Shown here: positions 40,613 to 55,281 of the stretch, piece after piece
How the letters are laid out: each line of letters opens with the position of its first letter
How positions within the stretch are numbered: position 1 is the first letter of the stretch
From: Verrucomicrobiota bacterium
Lineage (GTDB): Bacteria; Verrucomicrobiota; Verrucomicrobiia; Opitutales; Opitutaceae
Length of the DNA: 64,000 nt
Assembly: GCA_016871775.1 (NCBI GenBank)
Contig: VHCI01000002.1
Span: 1-64,000, forward strand
Direction: 5' to 3'
Notes under the pieces: generated by a model
Database searches by the model: none
What the model was told of the DNA's origin: nothing
What the model saw: only the letters and a program-made list of their open reading frames with translations
Position numbers and translations under genes: made by a program

Positions 40613-40749
40613 AGACGTGGCGGCGAGCAAACACCCCCGGCGAGCCCCCGACCAAGCCAAATCGCGTTCCTCTTCTCGGGAAGCGCGAACTCCGCCCGGT
40701 CGGCTGGCGCGGGCTTTACAGCGTAGGTGCGTCGCGCCTTGTTGGCGCG

Positions 40750-41274
40750 ATGAGCGTTTCCGAGGAGTATTTCGACGTGGTCGATGCGCGCGACGCCGTG
40801 ATCGGCCGGGCTTCCCGGCGCGAGGTGCACGCCCGCGGGCTCTGGCACCGGGCCGTGCACGTGATGGTCTTCGATGCGGCCGGGCGGATCCTGCTGCAGC
40901 GGCGGTCCGCGCACAAGGACGTCGCGCCGCGGCTGTGGGCCTCCTCCTGTTCCGGGCACGTCGACTCCGGCGAGGAGTACGACCCGGCCGCGCTCCGTGA
41001 ACTGGGGGAAGAGATCGGGGTTTACCCTCCGGCGGGAGCGGCGCCGGCGCGCTGGTTCCGGGTGGAGGCGTGCGAGGCGACCGGCTGGGAATTCGTCTGG
41101 GTCTACCGGCTCCGCCACGACGGCCCGCTGCGCCTCGAGCCGCGGGAGATTGAGGAGGCGGCGTGGCACCCACCCGCCGACGTCGACGCGTGGCTGGCCC
41201 GCGCGCCTGGGGACTTCTGCCCGTCCTTCGGTCTGATCTGGCCGCTGGTCTCGGGGCGGTTGGCGGCGGGCTGA
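40750..41274 (+). CDS. Nudix hydrolase
   Basis: 174 residues. The Nudix box is complete in GHVDSGEEYDPAALRELGEEIGV (GX5EX7REUXEEXGU), following a beta-strand RAVHVMVFDAAGRILLQRRS. The N-terminus (SEEYFDVVDARDAVIGRASR) resembles the YfcD/isopentenyl-diphosphate-isomerase-like branch, but the protein lacks clear isomerase residues, so I call it a hydrolase of unknown substrate. It is cytoplasmic. It is convergent with uvrA, only 8 bp between stops. Confidence 0.9.
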   Translation: MSVSEEYFDVVDARDAVIGRASRREVHARGLWHRAVHVMVFDAAGRILLQRRSAHKDVAPRLWASSCSGHVDSGEEYDPAALRELGEEIGVYPPAGAAPARWFRVEACEATGWEFVWVYRLRHDGPLRLEPREIEEAAWHPPADVDAWLARAPGDFCPSFGLIWPLVSGRLAAG

Positions 41275-41282
41275 GCCCCGGG

Positions 41283-46913
<5,631 letters not shown>

Positions 46914-46970
46914 GCGCGGAGCAAGCGGGTCGCGCCGCCAAAGGCAACCGCGCTAGGAAATTTGGCGCGC

Positions 46971-47735
46971 TCAGCCGCCGGCGAGCGCGAGTCGCGCGCC
47001 CCCGGCCGTGATCGCTGCCGCGACCGCGGGGGCGGGCGGTGTGTCGGTCACGAAATTAATCCGCGGGCCGAACGGCGGGGTCAGGCTCAGCGCCTTGCGG
47101 CCGAACTTCAAGGCATCGAGGGCGAACACGGTCCAATCCGCCGCCTCGATCATCTGCCGCAGGGTGCTGATCAGCAGCGCGTTGTCGTTCCAGACGCCGC
47201 GCTCGGTGACCCCTGTGCCGGCGAGGATCGCGAGCTCCGCGCGCACCTGCTCGAGCGCGGCCCCGCAGGCGTGACCGACGGGCATTCCCTGCTGAGGGAG
47301 GATGCTGCCACCCGTGACGATCGTCTCGACGGCGCCGAAGTCCCCGAACAGGGCGACCACCGGCAGCGAGTTTGTGCTCACCTGCACCTGTTTTTTTTAG
47401 CAGGCGGGCCACGGCGAAGGTCGTCGAGCCGTCATCGAGGATTACGGGGGTGCCGGGGGCGAGCGGCTGCGCGATGACGCTGGCAATGCGGAACTTTCGG
47501 TCCGCCTAGCGCTGGATGCGGGTAAGGGAGTCGTTCTCGCGCGCGAGCGCGTCCCCTCCGACGAGCGACGCGCGCCCGTGATGCCACCGCCCCGCCCCGC
47601 GCGCCTCAAGGCCATCCAGGATGCGCCGCACCGTCGAGAGAGAGCCGCCGAAGCGCTGGCGAGGGAGAACAGGTCCGCGTACTTGTGCTCGCGCAGTTGG
47701 CGTTTGATCAGGTCGGTGCGCTGCTGGTTGCTCAT
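46971..47735 (-). pseudogene. DeoR/GlpR family transcriptional regulator, disrupted by two frameshifts and a stop
   Basis: Pieces in three frames read together as a DeoR regulator. It starts MSNQQRTDLIKRQLREHKYADLFSLA at ATG 47735, overlapping the GT4 stop (ATGA). A one-base loss near 47658 moves the HTH to another frame (RFGGSLSTVRRILDGLEARG). An in-frame TAG (47506-47508) follows RIQR, after which IASVIAQPLAPGTPVILDDG continues. A run of eight A (47391-47398) then shifts the frame again. The sugar-phosphate-sensing C-terminal domain resumes as QVSTNSLPVVALFGDFGAVE. Three separate lesions suggest true decay. One of them, the A8 run, could instead be slippage or a sequencing error. Confidence 0.85.
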
Positions 47736-48829
47736 TTTCCGGGGGAGGGGAGCAGCCGGGTGAACAGTTCCATGTAGGCCGCGACCTGGCGATCGGGAGC
47801 GAAGTTTTCCCGCGCGAACGCCCGCGCCGCCCGGGCGCGTCTGGCGCGGATCTCCGGGCCGGCGCCGAGACACTCGCGGAGGCGTTCCCGGAACGCTGCG
47901 TGATCGCCCCGCGGGATCATCCAGCCGGTCTCGCCCGGGACGAAGCATTCGGCGATGCCCTGCGCCGCCGCCGCGACCACGGGCAGGCCGTGGGCCTGCG
48001 CCTCGATGAGGAAGTTTGAAAGCGCCTCACTTCGGGAGGCGTGGACCGCGACGTCGGCGGCCGCGTAAAGCGGCGACGGGTCCGCGAGAAAACCGGGGAA
48101 GCGCACGCGTTCCACGAGCCCGGCCTCCTCCGCGCGGCGCCGGCAGGCAGCCAGTTCCGGACCTTCCCCGGCGAGCCACAGTTGCCAAGGTGGCGCGGCC
48201 GGGAGCTCCCGCACGATCTCGATCAGCTCCGGCTGATTCTTCTCTGGGCGGAACATCGCCACGCAGACCAGCACCTGCGCCTCGGGCGGCGTGCCGAGCC
48301 GCGCGCGCCATTCCGCGCGCCGCGCCGCTGTCTGATCCGCATCTGCCTCAAGCGGGAAAACCAGCGAGTTGGGGATCACGGCGACCTGTTCCCGCGCGAG
48401 GCCGTGCCCCTGCAGGAGTTGATCGCGCGCCTCGCGGCTGTTTGCAACCACGTGCCGGCTGGCGCGCAGCGTGCGGCGGAACCAAGCGGGCAGCGGCTTG
48501 CCCGTGCGCATCGTCGCCACCACGGGCGCGAGCGGGGTTAGCCGCCAGCCGAGGCAATTCGCCATCCGCCCCATCAGCAGGATCAGGTCCGGCTGCCGCG
48601 CACGGACCTGGCGCCTGAGCCCCGGGGCGAACCAGTCGAGGCCGAGGTCCCGGGGCTGGAGCGAGGCGTGGGTCACCGCGGCCGAGACGGTCTTTGCGAG
48701 CGCTCCGCCGGGCCGGAAGGTCATCAGCGTGACCGCGTGCCCGGCCGCGGCGCAGGCGTTGGCGAGCAGGATGGATTGACGCTCCGTGCCGCCACTGCGC
48801 AGGTGATCCTGGAGAATGAGCAACCGCAT
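47732..48829 (-). CDS. Glycosyltransferase family 4
   Basis: 365 residues of GT-B fold. The N-terminal acceptor domain starts MRLLILQDHLRSGGTERQSI, the usual GG-x-E opening of GT4. The donor domain has VAMFRPEKNQPELIEIV, LWLAGEGPELAACRRRAEEA, VRFPGFLADPSPLYAAADVA and HASRSEALSNFLIEAQAHGLPVV, containing the EALSN glutamate of the EX7E motif. It would add a sugar to a lipid-linked or LPS glycan on the cytoplasmic side. The stop overlaps the start of the decayed DeoR gene. Confidence 0.9.
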   Translation of the reverse strand: MRLLILQDHLRSGGTERQSILLANACAAAGHAVTLMTFRPGGALAKTVSAAVTHASLQPRDLGLDWFAPGLRRQVRARQPDLILLMGRMANCLGWRLTPLAPVVATMRTGKPLPAWFRRTLRASRHVVANSREARDQLLQGHGLAREQVAVIPNSLVFPLEADADQTAARRAEWRARLGTPPEAQVLVCVAMFRPEKNQPELIEIVRELPAAPPWQLWLAGEGPELAACRRRAEEAGLVERVRFPGFLADPSPLYAAADVAVHASRSEALSNFLIEAQAHGLPVVAAAAQGIAECFVPGETGWMIPRGDHAAFRERLRECLGAGPEIRARRARAARAFARENFAPDRQVAAYMELFTRLLPSPGK

Positions 48830-48958
48830 CAGCCGGACGATGGGGAAGGGGCGGGCATTCGGGTCGTAGGTTGGGCGGCGCGTCGGCGTGAGGCAACCGC
48901 GGCGTCACGCGGTGGAGAATGCGTTTGACGGTTCCCGCGGCCGGCGTGACCGTGCGGA

Positions 48959-50365
48959 ATGGCTGAAAGCGTTGACTACGATCTCATCGTCATCGGCGGT
49001 GGACCGGCGGGCTACGCCGGCGCGATTCGGGCCGGGCAGCTGGGCAAGAGGGTCGCCTGCATCGAGGAGGAACGGGCCGGGGGCACTTGCCTGAACTGGG
49101 GCTGCATCCCGACGAAGGCGCTGCTGAAGAGCGCCGAGCTCTACCGCACGCTGCGCAAGGCGGACGCCTTCGGGCTGCGCGTGGGCGAGGTCGGATTCGA
49201 CTTCGCCAAGGTGATGGAGCGCTCCCGCGGGGTGGCCGGCCAGATGGCCAAGGGCATCGAGTTCCTCTTCCGCAAGAACAAGGTCGACTATTTGGTCGGC
49301 CGGGCGCAGGTCGCCGCCCCGGGGATGGTCGAGGTCACCGAGGGCGAGCACAAGGGCCGCTTCCTGCGCGCCCGCCAGATCCTCCTTGCCACCGGCTGCA
49401 AGCCGCGCCGGCTGCCCGACGTGCCCGTCGACGGCGAGCGCGTGATGACCTCGCGGGAGGCGCTGGTGCCGCGCGCGCGGCCGCCGGCCTCCCTGGTGAT
49501 TATTGGCGCCGGGGCGATCGGCGTGGAGTTCGCCTATTTTTACAGCGCCTTCGGCACCAAGGTCACGTTGGTTGAACTCCTGCCGCAGCTCGTGCCGGTC
49601 GAGGACGAGGAGGTTGGCCGCGGCCTGCAGCGGGCCTTCGAGAAATCCGGCATCACGGTGCACGTCGGCACCAAGGTCGAGGGCATCGTCGTCGGGCCAG
49701 ACCGGGTGGCAATGAAGCTGGTTCCGGCTGCGGGCGGGGCGGCGGCGAAACTTGAGGCCGAAAGCCTGCTGGTCGCCGTCGGGGTCGCACCGAACCTCGA
49801 AGGCGCCGTATCCCCCAAGGTGCGGATCGAGCTCGACCGAGGCTACGTGAAGGTCGACGACCGCTACGAGACTGGCGTGAAGGGGATCTACGCGGCGGGC
49901 GACATCATCGGCCCGCCTTGGCTCGCGCACGTGGCCACCTTCGAGGCGATCCAGGCCGTCAACGCGATGTTCGGTCACGCTCATCAGGGGCGCGTCAAGG
50001 TCTTCCCAGGCTGCACGTACTGCCAGCCTCAGATTGCGAGCACGGGCCTCACCGAGAAGGCCTGCCGGGAGAAGGGGCTGGCCTACAAGGTGGGCAAGTT
50101 CCCGTTCGCCGCCTCCGGCAAGGCTGTGGCGGCGGGTGACGCCGAGGGCTTCGTGAAGGTCATCACTGACAGCGCCACCGGAGAAATCCTTGGCGCACAC
50201 ATCCTCGGCAATGAGGCGCCAGAACTCATCGCCGAGTACGTGCTGGCGATGAACCTTGAGGGCACCGTCGAGGAAATCCATCGCTCCATCCACGCCCACC
50301 CCACGCTGAGCGAGGCGCTCGCGGAGGCTGCCGCCGCCACCAGCGGCGAGGCGATCCACATTTAA
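48959..50365 (+). CDS. lpdA: Dihydrolipoyl dehydrogenase
   Basis: 468 residues. The FAD-binding start is DYDLIVIGGGPAGYAGAIRA. The redox-active disulfide lies in GGTCLNWGCIPTKALLKSAE. The NAD domain has LVIIGAGAIGVEFAYFYSAF, and GIYAAGDIIGPPWLAHVATF follows. The C-terminal interface has the catalytic His-Glu pair (HRSIHAHPTLSEALAEA). It reoxidises dihydrolipoamide in the 2-oxoacid dehydrogenase complexes or glycine cleavage. No other complex subunit is nearby, so which complex it serves is open. It is convergent with ychF. Confidence 0.96.
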   Translation: MAESVDYDLIVIGGGPAGYAGAIRAGQLGKRVACIEEERAGGTCLNWGCIPTKALLKSAELYRTLRKADAFGLRVGEVGFDFAKVMERSRGVAGQMAKGIEFLFRKNKVDYLVGRAQVAAPGMVEVTEGEHKGRFLRARQILLATGCKPRRLPDVPVDGERVMTSREALVPRARPPASLVIIGAGAIGVEFAYFYSAFGTKVTLVELLPQLVPVEDEEVGRGLQRAFEKSGITVHVGTKVEGIVVGPDRVAMKLVPAAGGAAAKLEAESLLVAVGVAPNLEGAVSPKVRIELDRGYVKVDDRYETGVKGIYAAGDIIGPPWLAHVATFEAIQAVNAMFGHAHQGRVKVFPGCTYCQPQIASTGLTEKACREKGLAYKVGKFPFAASGKAVAAGDAEGFVKVITDSATGEILGAHILGNEAPELIAEYVLAMNLEGTVEEIHRSIHAHPTLSEALAEAAAATSGEAIHI

Positions 50366-50434
50366 GGTCTTGGGCCGCGCTCGGGCGGAGGCGTTGCCTG
50401 CGCACGGATGCCTCGCCCGGCGGCGCCCCAGAGA

Positions 50435-51538
50435 TCAGTTGTTGAAACGGAAGAGGGCGACGTCGCCGTCTTTGAAAACGTACTCCTTGCCCTCAAGGCG
50501 GTACTTTCCAGCTTCGCGCGCGGCCGCGACGCTGCCTAGGTTCACAAGGTCCTGATAGGATACGACCTCGGCCTTAATGAAGCCCTGCTCGAAATCGGTG
50601 TGGATCACGCCTGCGGCCTGCGGGGCCTTCCAGCCCTTCTTGATGGTCCACGCGCGCACTTCCTTCTCGCCAGCGGTGAAATAGGTCTGCAGCCCCAGCA
50701 GTTGGTAACTGGCACGGATCAGCCCGGAGACCCCCGAGTCCGCCACCCCGAGGTCGCGCAGGAAGGCGCGGGCCTCCTCCGGCTCAAGGTCGATCAGCTC
50801 CGACTCGATCTTCGCGCTGATCGGCACATAGGCGGCATCGTGATGGGTGCGCACGAACTCCGCGACCTGCTGGACAAACGGGTTGCGCTCGGCGTCCGCG
50901 AGGTCTCCCTCCGCGACATTGCACGCGAAGAGTACGGGCTTGGCCGTCAGCAGTTGGAACAGCTTCAGCTGCGCTTTCTCGTCCTCGGTCGCCGGCAACA
51001 GGTTCGCGGTCCGGCCGGCGTTGAGGTGCGGCTCAAGCCGCTGCAGCAGGGCCAGCTCGGCCTGCGCCTCCTTGTCCCCGGACTTGGCCTTTTTCTGCGT
51101 CTTCTCGATCCGCTTGGTGACCGCGTCGAGGTCCGCGAGGACCAGCTCCGTGGTGATGACCTCGATGTCCCGCACCGGCTGGATCCCGCCCATCGTGTGG
51201 ACGATGTCCGGGTTCTCGAAGCAGCGCACGACCTGCACGATGGCATCGACCTCCCGGATATTCGCGAGGAACTGGTTGCCGAGGCCTTCGCCCTTGCTGG
51301 CGCCAGCGACCAGGCCGGCGATGTCGACGAACTCGATCGCGGCGGGGACGACCACGTTGGTTCGGGCAATCTTCTGCAAGGCAAAGGCGCGTTCATCGGG
51401 CACCACTACGACGCCGACATTAGGGTTGATCGTGCAGAAGGGGTAGTTGGCGGCCTCCGCCTTGCGGGAGCGGGTGAGCGCGTTAAAAAGCGTGGATTTG
51501 CCGACGTTGGGCAGGCCGACGATGCCAGCTTTGAGCAT
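50435..51538 (-). CDS. ychF: Redox-regulated ATPase YchF (Obg family)
   Basis: 367 residues from ATG 51538 (MLKAGIVGLPNVGKSTLFNAL); the tracked start at 51757 runs into rpsP. G1 is GLPNVGKST and G3 is FVDIAGLVAGASKGEGLGNQ. The G4 position reads NVAE rather than NKxD, which is why YchF prefers ATP over GTP. A coiled coil and a C-terminal TGS domain follow (TAGEKEVRAWTIKKGWKAPQ), ending HTDFEQGFIKAEVV and FRFNN. YchF binds the ribosome and affects oxidative stress responses. It is divergent from rpsP. Confidence 0.96.
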   Translation of the reverse strand: MLKAGIVGLPNVGKSTLFNALTRSRKAEAANYPFCTINPNVGVVVVPDERAFALQKIARTNVVVPAAIEFVDIAGLVAGASKGEGLGNQFLANIREVDAIVQVVRCFENPDIVHTMGGIQPVRDIEVITTELVLADLDAVTKRIEKTQKKAKSGDKEAQAELALLQRLEPHLNAGRTANLLPATEDEKAQLKLFQLLTAKPVLFACNVAEGDLADAERNPFVQQVAEFVRTHHDAAYVPISAKIESELIDLEPEEARAFLRDLGVADSGVSGLIRASYQLLGLQTYFTAGEKEVRAWTIKKGWKAPQAAGVIHTDFEQGFIKAEVVSYQDLVNLGSVAAAREAGKYRLEGKEYVFKDGDVALFRFNN

Positions 51539-51569
51539 AGAGGGGCGAGGGAGGGCTTGGAAGCGGGGC

Positions 51570-51600
51570 TTGACAAGCTGATTGTGGAGCGGTGTTTTAT
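51570..51600 (+). promoter_or_regulatory. Candidate sigma70 promoter of rpsP
   Basis: A perfect -35 (TTGACA, 51570-51575) is followed 19 bp later by TTTTAT (51595-51600), a 4/6 match to the -10; TGTTTT at 17-bp spacing is the alternative. It lies about 40 bp upstream of the rpsP ATG in the divergent ychF-rpsP gap. Confidence 0.6.
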
Positions 51601-51641
51601 TCGCTTTTTCCACGACAGAAACGCTCCGCAATCTCCCAGAC

Positions 51642-51902
51642 ATGGCCCTTAAAATCCGTCTTACTAAGGTCGGCTCCGTCCACCAGCCGCTGTACCGTGT
51701 GGTCGTCGCTGAAGCCCGCTCCCGCCGCGACGGTGCGGCGGTCGAGAACCTGGGCACCTACACGCCCAAGGCGAAGGGCTCTCCGGTCAATATCAACCTC
51801 GAGCGGGTCGACTACTGGCTGAGCAAGGGTGCTACGCCGTCCGACACGATGCACGCAATGATCAAGAAAGTCCGCCGCGCCACCGTGGCCGCCGCGAGCT
51901 GA
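51642..51902 (+). CDS. rpsP: 30S ribosomal protein S16
   Basis: 86 residues from ATG 51642 (MALKIRLTKVGSVHQPLYRV), with VVAEARSRRDGAAVENLGTY and VDYWLSKGATPSDTMHAMIK, matching S16 throughout. The tracked start at 51582 adds 20 residues. S16 helps fold the 5' domain of 16S rRNA. It heads an rpsP-trmD-rplS operon. The usual next gene, rimM, is absent here. No Shine-Dalgarno is seen. Confidence 0.98.
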   Translation: MALKIRLTKVGSVHQPLYRVVVAEARSRRDGAAVENLGTYTPKAKGSPVNINLERVDYWLSKGATPSDTMHAMIKKVRRATVAAAS

Positions 51903-51926
51903 TCCCGCCCCCCGAACCTGGATTCT

Positions 51927-51960
51927 CCGCCCGGGCCCCGCGCCCGGGCGGTTTCGTTTC
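51927..51960 (+). terminator. Hairpin with T-rich tail between rpsP and trmD
   Basis: ccgcccggg/cccgggcgg forms a 9-bp stem with a 7-nt loop (51927-51951) followed by TTTCGTTTC. It looks like a weak terminator or attenuator that would lower trmD expression relative to rpsP. Confidence 0.55.
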
Positions 51961-51972
51961 CGGCCCCCGCCG

Positions 51973-52647
51973 ATGCCGCTCCTGGTCGATGTGATTACGC
52001 TGTTCCCGCGGATGCTGGACGGGTTCCTTGCCGAGAGCATTCTCGGCAAGGGCATCGCGGCGGGCAGCCTCTCGGTACGGGTCCACGACCTGCGAACCTG
52101 GACCACGGACCGGCACCGGACGGCAGACGATCGCCCCTTCGGGGGCGGCGCTGGGATGGTGCTGAAGCCCGAGCCGGTCTTCGCCGCGATCGAGCAGCTG
52201 CAGACCCCGGGCTGCCGTCGGATCTACCTCACCCCGGATGGCCGGCCCTTCTCGGCGGGGCTCGCGCAGGAGCTATCCCGCGAGTCCCACCTGATTTTCC
52301 TCAGCGGCCACTACGAGGGGATCGACCAGCGCATCCGCGACCGGGTCATCGATCAGGAGATTTCCATCGGTGATTACGTGCTCACCAACGGCACCCTCGC
52401 CGCCGCGGTCGTTATCGACGCTCTCTCGCGCTTCATCCCGGGAGTGCTTGGTCAGGAAAAGTCATTGACGCACGAATCCTTCAGCCGCAGCTTGCTCGAC
52501 TTTCCTCAATACACGCGTCCCGCCGAGTTCCGGGGCATATCCGTTCCCGAGATCCTCCTCTCCGGAAATCATGCCGAAATCGAACGCTGGCGGAACGCGC
52601 GTCAGTCAGAAAAAACCCGCCAAGTCCGGCCCGATTTGCTCAAATAA
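51973..52647 (+). CDS. trmD: tRNA (guanine-N1-)-methyltransferase
   Basis: 224 residues. TrmD marks are VDVITLFPRMLDGFLAESIL, RPFGGGAGMVLKPEPVFAAI, LSGHYEGIDQRIRDRVIDQE and ISIGDYVLTNGTLAAAVVID, including the trefoil-knot SAM site. It methylates G37 of tRNAs with a G36, which prevents frameshifting. It lies 70 bp after rpsP and 9 bp before rplS. Confidence 0.98.
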   Translation: MPLLVDVITLFPRMLDGFLAESILGKGIAAGSLSVRVHDLRTWTTDRHRTADDRPFGGGAGMVLKPEPVFAAIEQLQTPGCRRIYLTPDGRPFSAGLAQELSRESHLIFLSGHYEGIDQRIRDRVIDQEISIGDYVLTNGTLAAAVVIDALSRFIPGVLGQEKSLTHESFSRSLLDFPQYTRPAEFRGISVPEILLSGNHAEIERWRNARQSEKTRQVRPDLLK

Positions 52648-52656
52648 TCAAACGCC

Positions 52657-53082
52657 ATGAACCCGATCATCCAGGAAATCACCGCCAATCAGGTGAAGAA
52701 AGACGTCACGCCTTTCAAAGTCGGCGACGGCGTGCGCGTCCACACCAGGGTCCGTGAGGGCGACAAGGAGCGGGTCCAGATTTACGCCGGCATCGTGATC
52801 GCGCGGAAGGGTCACGGCATCCATGAGACCTTCACGGTGCGCCGCCTCAGCTACGGTGAGGGGGTCGAGCGGGTGTTTCCGGTGAACTCGCCGAATATCG
52901 AGAAGATCGAGGTGGAGCGTGAGTCGGAGGCGATGCGCGCTCGCCTGTACTACCTGCGCGGCCGCACCGGCAAGGCCGCCGTGGCGATTAAGGAGAAGGA
53001 CCGCGCCGCCGAGATCCACGCCCAGCACGAGGAGGAGAAGGCGGCCAAGGCCGCCGCCGCCGCGCCTCAGGCCGGGGCCTGA
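52657..53082 (+). CDS. rplS: 50S ribosomal protein L19
   Basis: 141 residues. The L19 core is complete: [40 protein letters not shown] and [20 protein letters not shown], then [14 protein letters not shown]. The last 25 or so residues ([20 protein letters not shown]) are an Ala/Lys/Glu-rich tail beyond the usual end. L19 lies at the subunit interface. It is the last gene of the rpsP-trmD-rplS group. Confidence 0.98.
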   Translation: MNPIIQEITANQVKKDVTPFKVGDGVRVHTRVREGDKERVQIYAGIVIARKGHGIHETFTVRRLSYGEGVERVFPVNSPNIEKIEVERESEAMRARLYYLRGRTGKAAVAIKEKDRAAEIHAQHEEEKAAKAAAAAPQAGA

Positions 53083-53124
53083 GCCCGGCGCCCCCTAGGG
53101 GGAATGTCCCGCCTGCAGGTGAAA

Positions 53125-53144
53125 CCGTCGCCGACCGGCGACGG
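53125..53144. repeat. Perfect hairpin between rplS and transketolase
   Basis: ccgtcgcc-gacc-ggcgacgg gives an 8-bp perfect stem with a 4-nt loop, 43 bp after the rplS stop, followed by GTCTTGCTCC. It lacks a clear T-run, so it is either a weak rplS terminator or part of the transketolase leader. Confidence 0.4.
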
Positions 53145-53219
53145 GTCTTGCTCCCCTGCCACCGTACTTCAAGCTTTCCCGGTCGCGGCACGAGCTTTAG
53201 CCCTTGCCGGTTTCTGCTC

Positions 53220-55214
53220 ATGATGCTCCAGACCCTGCTCCTCGGCAAAGCCGCCAACCAAGCCCGCGGGCTCGCGATCGACGCCGTGCACGCCTGCTCC
53301 TCCGGGCACCTGGGGCTGCCGCTCGGCGCGGCCGAGATCGGGGCTGTCCTTTTCGGACACGCGCTGGTGCACAACCCCGAGCGCCCGCGGTGGATTAACC
53401 GCGACCGATTCGTCCTCTCGGCTGGCCACGGGTCATTGTTCCTTTATTGTTGGCTTCACCTGAGCGGTTACGACGTGCCGTTGGAGCAGGTGCGGAATTT
53501 CCGCGTCCTGCACAGCACAACCCCTGGTCATCCGGAATTCCGCGAGACACCCGGCGTCGAGTGCACTACGGGTCCCCTCGGGCAGGGCATCGGCAATGCC
53601 GTAGGGATGGCCCTCGCCGGGCAGATGGCCGCCGCTCGGCTCAATACCCCGGAGCACCCGATCCTCAACTACCGCGTGGTCTGCCTCGCTGGCGACGGCT
53701 GCATGCAGGAGGGCGTCGCGATGGAGGCCGTGGCCTTCGCGGGGCACCAGCGCCTCGACAACCTGATCCTCATCTATGACGCCAACGCGGTCACGCTCGA
53801 CGCGATGGCGGACAAGACCCAGAGCGAGGACACGGCGCTCCGCTTCAAGGCGCTGGGCTGGGAGGTCCAGTCGGTCGACGGTCACGCGATGGCCGATTTC
53901 CTCCGCGCCTTTCATCGGGCTCGCAAGGCGCGTTCCGGACGCCCCCAGCTGATCATAGCGCGGACCGAGATCGGCCGCGGCATCCCGGAGGTCGCCGGCA
54001 CGGCGAAGGGTCACGGCGAGGGCGGGGCCAAGTTCGCCGCTGCAGCGCGCGCCGGCCTCGGCCTGCCGGCGGAGGAGCACTTCCACGTCAGCGAGGACGT
54101 CCGGGCTTATTTCCACGGACACCGCCAGCGTCTGATTCGCGTCTGCAACAAGTGGCACCGGCAGTTCAAGGCTTGGCGCGAGGCTAACCCGGACCGGGCC
54201 GCGTTGCTCGACGGGGCGGCCCCTGAGAAGAGCCCGTCCGCCGAAGAACTCTTGGCGTTGGTGCCCGCGTTCGCCGCTGACGCCAAGCTCGCCACGCGGG
54301 CCGCTGGGCGCGACGTGCTGCAGCCGCTGGCGGCGCGCCTGCCGATGCTGATCGGCGGGAGCGCCGACCTTTACGGCTCCACCCTGAACTACCTCGCGGC
54401 CTCGAGCGACTCCGAGCCGGGCAATCGCGGGGGTCGCAACGTGCGCTTTGGCATTCGGGAACACGCGATGGCAGCGATCGCCAACGGCATCGCTTATGAC
54501 GGCCTCTTCCGGCCGAGCATCGCCACCTTTCTGGTGTTCGCCGATTATGCGCGGCCTGCGATGCGGCTTGCGGCGCTGGCGCGGCTGCCGGTGGTCTACA
54601 TTTATACCCACGATTCCGTCGGGGTGGGCGAGGACGGGCCGACCCATCAGCCCGTGGAAACCATCGCCGGGCTCCGGGTCATCCCGGGCCTCGATCTGAT
54701 CCGTCCCGCCGATCCCGAGGAGACCGCCGGCGCCTACGCGGCTGCGCTATCCCGGGTCGATGGCCCCACGGTGCTGGCGTTGTCCCGCCAGGTGCTCCCC
54801 ACGCTCGCGGTGATCCCAGCCGACACCCGACGTCAAGGTGCGCTGCGAGGAGCCTACGTGGCCGTCCGCGAGCAAGCCCCGCTCGAATGCATCCTTCTGG
54901 CCACCGGCAGCGAGTTGCAGCTGGCCCTCGAGGCTGCGCGGATCCTGGGACCAGGTACCCGGGTTGTCTCGATGCCGAGCACCCAGCGTTTTGACCGTCA
55001 GCCGGCGGACTATCGCGAGGCGGTGCTCCCGTCGTCCTGCCGCCGCCGTGTCGCGGTGGAGGCCGGTGTCACGGGCGGTTGGCACCGCTTTGTGGGGCTC
55101 GATGGCCACGTGGTGGGCATCGACCGGTTCGGGCTGAGCGCCCCCGCGCCCGTGGCCTTCCGCGAGCTTGGCCTGACGGTTGAGGCGGTGGTCGCCGCCG
55201 CCCGCGCGGGCTGA
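53220..55214 (+). CDS. tkt: Transketolase
   Basis: 664 residues from ATG 53220 (or the adjacent ATG 53223); the tracked start at 53148 adds 24 residues. The thiamine diphosphate site is seen as [20 protein letters not shown] with [13 protein letters not shown]. Other marks are [45 protein letters not shown] (substrate His), [20 protein letters not shown] (catalytic Glu) and [18 protein letters not shown]. It moves two-carbon units in the pentose phosphate pathway. A small upstream ORF (53104-53223) ends on its start codon. Confidence 0.95.
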   Translation: MMLQTLLLGKAANQARGLAIDAVHACSSGHLGLPLGAAEIGAVLFGHALVHNPERPRWINRDRFVLSAGHGSLFLYCWLHLSGYDVPLEQVRNFRVLHSTTPGHPEFRETPGVECTTGPLGQGIGNAVGMALAGQMAAARLNTPEHPILNYRVVCLAGDGCMQEGVAMEAVAFAGHQRLDNLILIYDANAVTLDAMADKTQSEDTALRFKALGWEVQSVDGHAMADFLRAFHRARKARSGRPQLIIARTEIGRGIPEVAGTAKGHGEGGAKFAAAARAGLGLPAEEHFHVSEDVRAYFHGHRQRLIRVCNKWHRQFKAWREANPDRAALLDGAAPEKSPSAEELLALVPAFAADAKLATRAAGRDVLQPLAARLPMLIGGSADLYGSTLNYLAASSDSEPGNRGGRNVRFGIREHAMAAIANGIAYDGLFRPSIATFLVFADYARPAMRLAALARLPVVYIYTHDSVGVGEDGPTHQPVETIAGLRVIPGLDLIRPADPEETAGAYAAALSRVDGPTVLALSRQVLPTLAVIPADTRRQGALRGAYVAVREQAPLECILLATGSELQLALEAARILGPGTRVVSMPSTQRFDRQPADYREAVLPSSCRRRVAVEAGVTGGWHRFVGLDGHVVGIDRFGLSAPAPVAFRELGLTVEAVVAAARAG

Positions 55215-55281
55215 GCCCGCCGCGCCCAACGAATGCGGGTTGCGCCCGGGCCTGCCCCGGGCAGGCTCCCTAATTCCTCCC

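Noticed and set aside
48905-50359. Minus-strand 484-residue ORF
   Set aside because: Antisense shadow of lpdA, which has full catalytic motifs.
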